From: Alcanivorax quisquiliarum | GTDB taxonomy: Bacteria > Pseudomonadota > Gammaproteobacteria > Pseudomonadales > Alcanivoracaceae | Reading direction: 5' to 3' | Assembly: GCF_023051175.1 (NCBI RefSeq) | Contig: NZ_JALKII010000006.1 | Span: forward strand, 165,686 to 229,685 | DNA length: 64,000 nucleotides | Shown: in pieces, positions 63,981 to 64,000 of the stretch | Position numbering within the stretch: position 1 is the stretch's first letter | How the letters are laid out: every line of letters begins with the position of its first letter | Translations under genes and position numbers: made by a program | Notes under the pieces: generated by a model | The model's database searches: none | Told to the model about the DNA's origin: nothing | Seen by the model: the letters and a program-made list of their open reading frames with translations, nothing else

Positions 63981-64000
63981 GCACCCTGGATTGCCGGCCA

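Overview
The window is a GC-rich chromosomal segment of a Gammaproteobacterium, most plausibly an Alcanivorax-like marine hydrocarbon degrader. The main clues are a long-chain-alkane monooxygenase of the AlmA type, a Pseudomonas-type isocitrate lyase, a cytochrome P450, an acyl-CoA dehydrogenase, several short-chain dehydrogenases, a PF10118 diiron-like protein, GlnK/AmtB nitrogen genes, and gammaproteobacterial housekeeping genes (speA/speE, comM, ubiK, rep-type helicase, mtgA, tRNA-Arg). The genus is an inference from gene content.

Layout, left third (1-20 kb): a DUF2868 membrane protein; a TerC/Alx-type exporter behind a yybP-ykoY manganese riboswitch; a zinc-uptake-like operon (ZrgA-like protein, ABC ATPase, FtsX-like permease, DUF3299) with a Zur-box-like palindrome; mtgA, a META-domain lipoprotein, a class I amidotransferase and a CorC-like protein; then a vitamin B12 locus. 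The B12 locus holds btuFCD on the minus strand and, divergently, a cobalamin riboswitch followed by a BtuB-like receptor and a propeller-like lipoprotein. A phosphoglycerate-mutase-fold phosphatase and a ChaC-like gene follow.

Middle (20-47 kb): a decayed glycolipid-binding-like gene, aceA, P450, a small-gene cluster (glyoxalase II-like enzyme, short MscS-like protein, a Kunitz-domain lipoprotein, a membrane protein, and a DUF2057-like lipoprotein behind a Pho-box-like site), yjbQ, a 2-hydroxyacid dehydrogenase, DUF523, acpH, speA/speE, almA with a Lys/Ala-rich tail, a LysR regulator and two SDRs, an outer-membrane barrel, ddh, a gamma-glutamyltransferase/lactate permease operon, and a PF10118 protein with an alpha/beta hydrolase.

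Right end (47-64 kb): a START-like protein, glnK-amtB with a sigma-54-like promoter, ubiK with an ankyrin-repeat membrane protein, comM, a methyltransferase, an acyl-CoA dehydrogenase, an SDR, rep, cytochrome c5 with a small lipoprotein, a CHASE2 histidine kinase and OmpR-type regulator, an SMR exporter, a tRNA-Arg and a collapsed tRNA fragment.

The non-coding space is unusually repeat-rich. There are three composite short tandem arrays in which one repeat unit switches to a near-identical one, several 100-190 bp diverged duplications, and a dispersed hairpin repeat. No phage, insertion sequence or CRISPR array is visible. The observations most worth following are the riboswitch-controlled receptor/propeller-lipoprotein pair, the bacterial Kunitz lipoprotein, and the composite tandem arrays.
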